A DNA stretch of 6,349 nucleotides from Actinomycetes bacterium (GTDB taxonomy: Bacteria > Actinomycetota > Acidimicrobiia > Acidimicrobiales > RAAP-2), in NCBI GenBank assembly GCA_021791615.1, contig JAJYWG010000327.1:1-6349 (forward strand), written 5' to 3'. Positions 5,336-6,349 of the stretch are shown piece by piece (position 1 is the first letter of the stretch; the number at the start of each line of letters is the position of its first letter). Both the position numbers and the translations under genes were made by a program. The notes beneath the pieces were generated by a model that was not told where the DNA came from, made no database searches, and saw only the letters and a list, made by a program, of their open reading frames with translations.

Positions 5336-5730
5336 TCCGCTACATCAGTCTGGCGGAGTATGTCTGGCTCGCCGAGCAGGTCACCGGGATCGACGCCGCG
5401 GTCCTCGCCAAGGCCGCGCGCATCGACTTGGCCGACTCGGCACTGCACGCGCCCTCTGCCAGCTTCGGCGGTGAGGAGTTCTACCCTGACATCATCGACA
5501 AGGCGGCTGTGCTGACGTGTCATCTTGCGTGGAACCACCCACTCCCAGACGGGAACAAGCGCGCTGCATGGGCAGCGCTCGTTCTCTTCCTCGACCTGAA
5601 CGGCGTGATCTGGTCCCCAGACCCTCCCGACGTCGACGAAGCCGAGCACGCAATGTTGGCAGTGGCTGCGCATGACGTGGAAGAGCCGTGGTTCGCCGAG
5701 TGGCTCCGCAGCCACGTGCAGCTGCCCTGA
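5332..5730 (+). CDS. doc: Doc-type Fic-domain toxin
   Basis: A 132-aa Fic-fold toxin of the Doc subgroup. The key motif is HPLPDGNKR at residues 69-77, with catalytic His69 and Lys76 where classical AMP-transferring Fic enzymes have Gly. That Lys marks Doc, whose P1-phage member is a kinase that phosphorylates elongation factor Tu and stops translation. The flanks also fit: FGGEEFYPDIIDKAAVL (45-61) before the motif and AAWAALVLFLDLNG after it. The length matches P1 Doc (126 aa). It starts at GTG 5332 inside the antitoxin stop (GTGA). No inhibitory glutamate helix is seen, so inhibition must come from the antitoxin. The partner is an RHH protein rather than the classical Phd. Substrate and activity are inferred from the motif. 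Confidence 0.92.
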   Translation: MIRYISLAEYVWLAEQVTGIDAAVLAKAARIDLADSALHAPSASFGGEEFYPDIIDKAAVLTCHLAWNHPLPDGNKRAAWAALVLFLDLNGVIWSPDPPDVDEAEHAMLAVAAHDVEEPWFAEWLRSHVQLP

Positions 5731-5735
5731 ATGAC

Positions 5736-5892
5736 TCACCGCCGGTACCCCTCACGGCGGATCTTGGTGTGCCGGGCCGCCAGTCTGATTGCTGGTCCTT
5801 CGACCGGCGGCTCGAGGTTCGCATTCTGGGAGGCCGGGGGCGCCGACCCGACGACCAGCCACTTCGCTGGGGACTCCCTTCCACGGCGCGAA
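5736..5892. repeat. TA-leader repeat, copy 2 (possible minus-strand gene relic)
   Basis: This is the second and longer copy of the repeat at 4941-5074, starting 6 nt after the toxin stop and ending 74 nt before hicA. On the minus strand it is one open frame reading LVVGSAPPASQNANLEPPVE, then GPAIRLAARHTKIRREGYRR and a stop at the same place as in copy 1. Over the last 19 codons 14 residues are identical to copy 1, and 8 of the 13 changed codons are synonymous, which suggests past selection on a minus-strand protein. I do not recognise that protein. Confidence 0.75.
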
Positions 5893-5939
5893 ATCCGAGA
5901 GCGGCGGTAGCGCAGCGAGTGCGACGGCTCGAGGAGATC

Positions 5940-5966
5940 GTCACATCGATCCCGTACCTTGAACTC
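5940..5966 (+). promoter_or_regulatory. Promoter of hicAB
   Basis: GTCAC (5940-5944), 10 nt, TACCTT (5955-5960), 6 nt and then the GTG of hicA. TACCTT fits a -10 box placed for a leaderless transcript. The same elements at identical spacing precede the RHH antitoxin (GTCAC 5099-5103, TACCAT 5114-5119, ATG 5126). No ribosome site is present. Confidence 0.5.
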
Positions 5967-6170
5967 GTGAAGGTGCGAGACGTCATCCGTACTCTGGAGC
6001 GAGACGGCTGGCGCCTCGACCGGCAGGTCGGCTCTCACCGTCAGTTCCGCCATCCCGACCGGCCCGGAACGGTGACGGTGGCAGGCAAGCCGAGTGACGA
6101 GGTGCCGAAGGGTACGCTTGGATCGATCTGGCGGCAGGCCGGCAGGTCGGGAAGGCAGAGTGGTGACTGA
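5967..6170 (+). CDS. hicA: HicA mRNA interferase toxin
   Basis: A 67-aa toxin of the HicA family, with a small dsRBD-like fold that cleaves mRNA independently of translation. It opens with KVRDVIRTLERDGWRLDRQ, has the active-site GSHRQFRHP with His24 at the usual position, and continues with the TVTVAGKPSDEVPKGTLGSI strand-turn-helix typical of the family. The GTG at 5967 is chosen because the family begins two residues before this helix and a -10-like TACCTT lies 6 nt upstream; the frame is open leftward to 5688 but that part overlaps the Doc gene and repeat. The C-terminal tail (RSGRQSGD) is variable. Toxin-first order with hicB overlapping by 8 nt is the classical hicAB layout. Confidence 0.94.
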   Translation: MKVRDVIRTLERDGWRLDRQVGSHRQFRHPDRPGTVTVAGKPSDEVPKGTLGSIWRQAGRSGRQSGD

Positions 6171-6349
6171 GTACGTCGTCGTGATCGAGCAGGAAGGCGA
6201 CGCCTGGGGGGCGTACGTGCCGGACCTTCCTGGCTGCGTGGCGGCTGGAAGCTCCCGCGTCGAGGTCGAAGAGCTCATCGCCGAAGCGATCCCTCTGCAT
6301 ATCCAATCGTTGCGCGAGCACGGCGAGCAGGTTCCCCCTCCGACGGCGA
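6163..6349 (+). CDS. hicB: HicB antitoxin (N-terminal part; right edge cuts it)
   Basis: The first 62 residues of a HicB-type antitoxin, which covers the HicA active site and usually represses the operon. The partial RNase H-like fold is evident: TEYVVVIEQEGDAWGAYVPD, then LPGCVAAGSSRVEVEELIAE and AIPLHIQSLREHGEQVPPP, matching the family pattern of a strand, W-x-A-x-VPDLPGC and an amphipathic helix. The GTG at 6163 overlaps the hicA stop by 8 nt (GTGACTGA), so translation is coupled. The C-terminal DNA-binding domain, if there is one, lies outside the window, so its type cannot be told. Confidence 0.92.
   Translation, partial: MTEYVVVIEQEGDAWGAYVPDLPGCVAAGSSRVEVEELIAEAIPLHIQSLREHGEQVPPPTA

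Noticed and set aside
4801..5739. 312-codon minus-strand open frame
   Set aside because: It covers the RHH-Doc module in antisense; only its stretch inside the repeat has any conservation, and that is reported as a repeat.
5805..5850. tRNA 3' end or T-arm remnant around GAGGTTCGCATTC
   Set aside because: The GGTTCG-like string has no pairing T-stem or acceptor stem around it.
4941..5892. Integron attC sites between TA cassettes
   Set aside because: Tandem TA modules with repeats suggested cassettes, but I see no GTTRRRY/RYYYAAC core pair and no folded attC symmetry in the repeats.
5736..6278. 180-codon minus-strand open frame as an intact gene
   Set aside because: Beyond the repeat it runs antisense to hicA and hicB, so only the tail inside the repeat is taken seriously.

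Overview
The window is high-GC DNA from an actinobacterium-like genome. Codon third positions are almost all G or C, GTG and TTG starts are frequent, several starts fit leaderless transcription, and a PadR regulator is paired with a HAAS-domain membrane protein. No rRNA or tRNA is present, so I cannot name a genus. The content is that of a mobile-element border or genomic island: a large serine integrase, a replication-relaxation protein with a broken second copy, decayed genes, and two different toxin-antitoxin (TA) modules in tandem.

Layout, left to right. Bases 1-1488 (minus) hold a large serine recombinase whose C-terminus runs off the left edge. Directly upstream, at 1554-1757 (minus), is a 67-aa protein that may be its accessory factor. 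Bases 1788-1945 form a divergent control region with AT-rich and palindromic patches. On the plus strand, 1946-2336 is a small Cys4 zinc-finger gene broken by one frameshift, and 2393-2527 is only the N-terminus of an ECF sigma factor. At 2595-2736 (minus) lies a decayed C-terminal copy of the replication-relaxation gene found intact 1.3 kb away. Bases 2744-3379 and 3376-3720 (minus) are a translationally coupled padR-HAAS operon with a perfect palindrome over its promoter and start. Bases 3884-4789 (minus) are the intact replication-relaxation gene. The plus strand then carries an RHH antitoxin with a Doc/Fic toxin (5126-5730) and hicA-hicB (5967 to the right edge, hicB partial).

The most unusual signal is that the two unrelated TA modules have homologous 5' regions. 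Each is preceded by a related sequence of about 135-160 bp (4941-5074 and 5736-5892), followed by the same promoter layout: GTCAC, 10 nt, TACC[A/T]T, 6 nt, start codon. Read on the minus strand, the repeats encode a conserved peptide tail whose base changes are mostly synonymous, so they look like two relics of one gene, or a duplicated leader, onto which different TA modules became attached.

Working together (inference): the integrase and replication-relaxation protein are the mobility functions of an integrated element, the TA modules would stabilise it, and the PadR-HAAS pair is a self-regulated membrane or envelope-signalling cargo. The frameshifted and truncated genes at 1946-2736 mark a zone of past insertion and decay.
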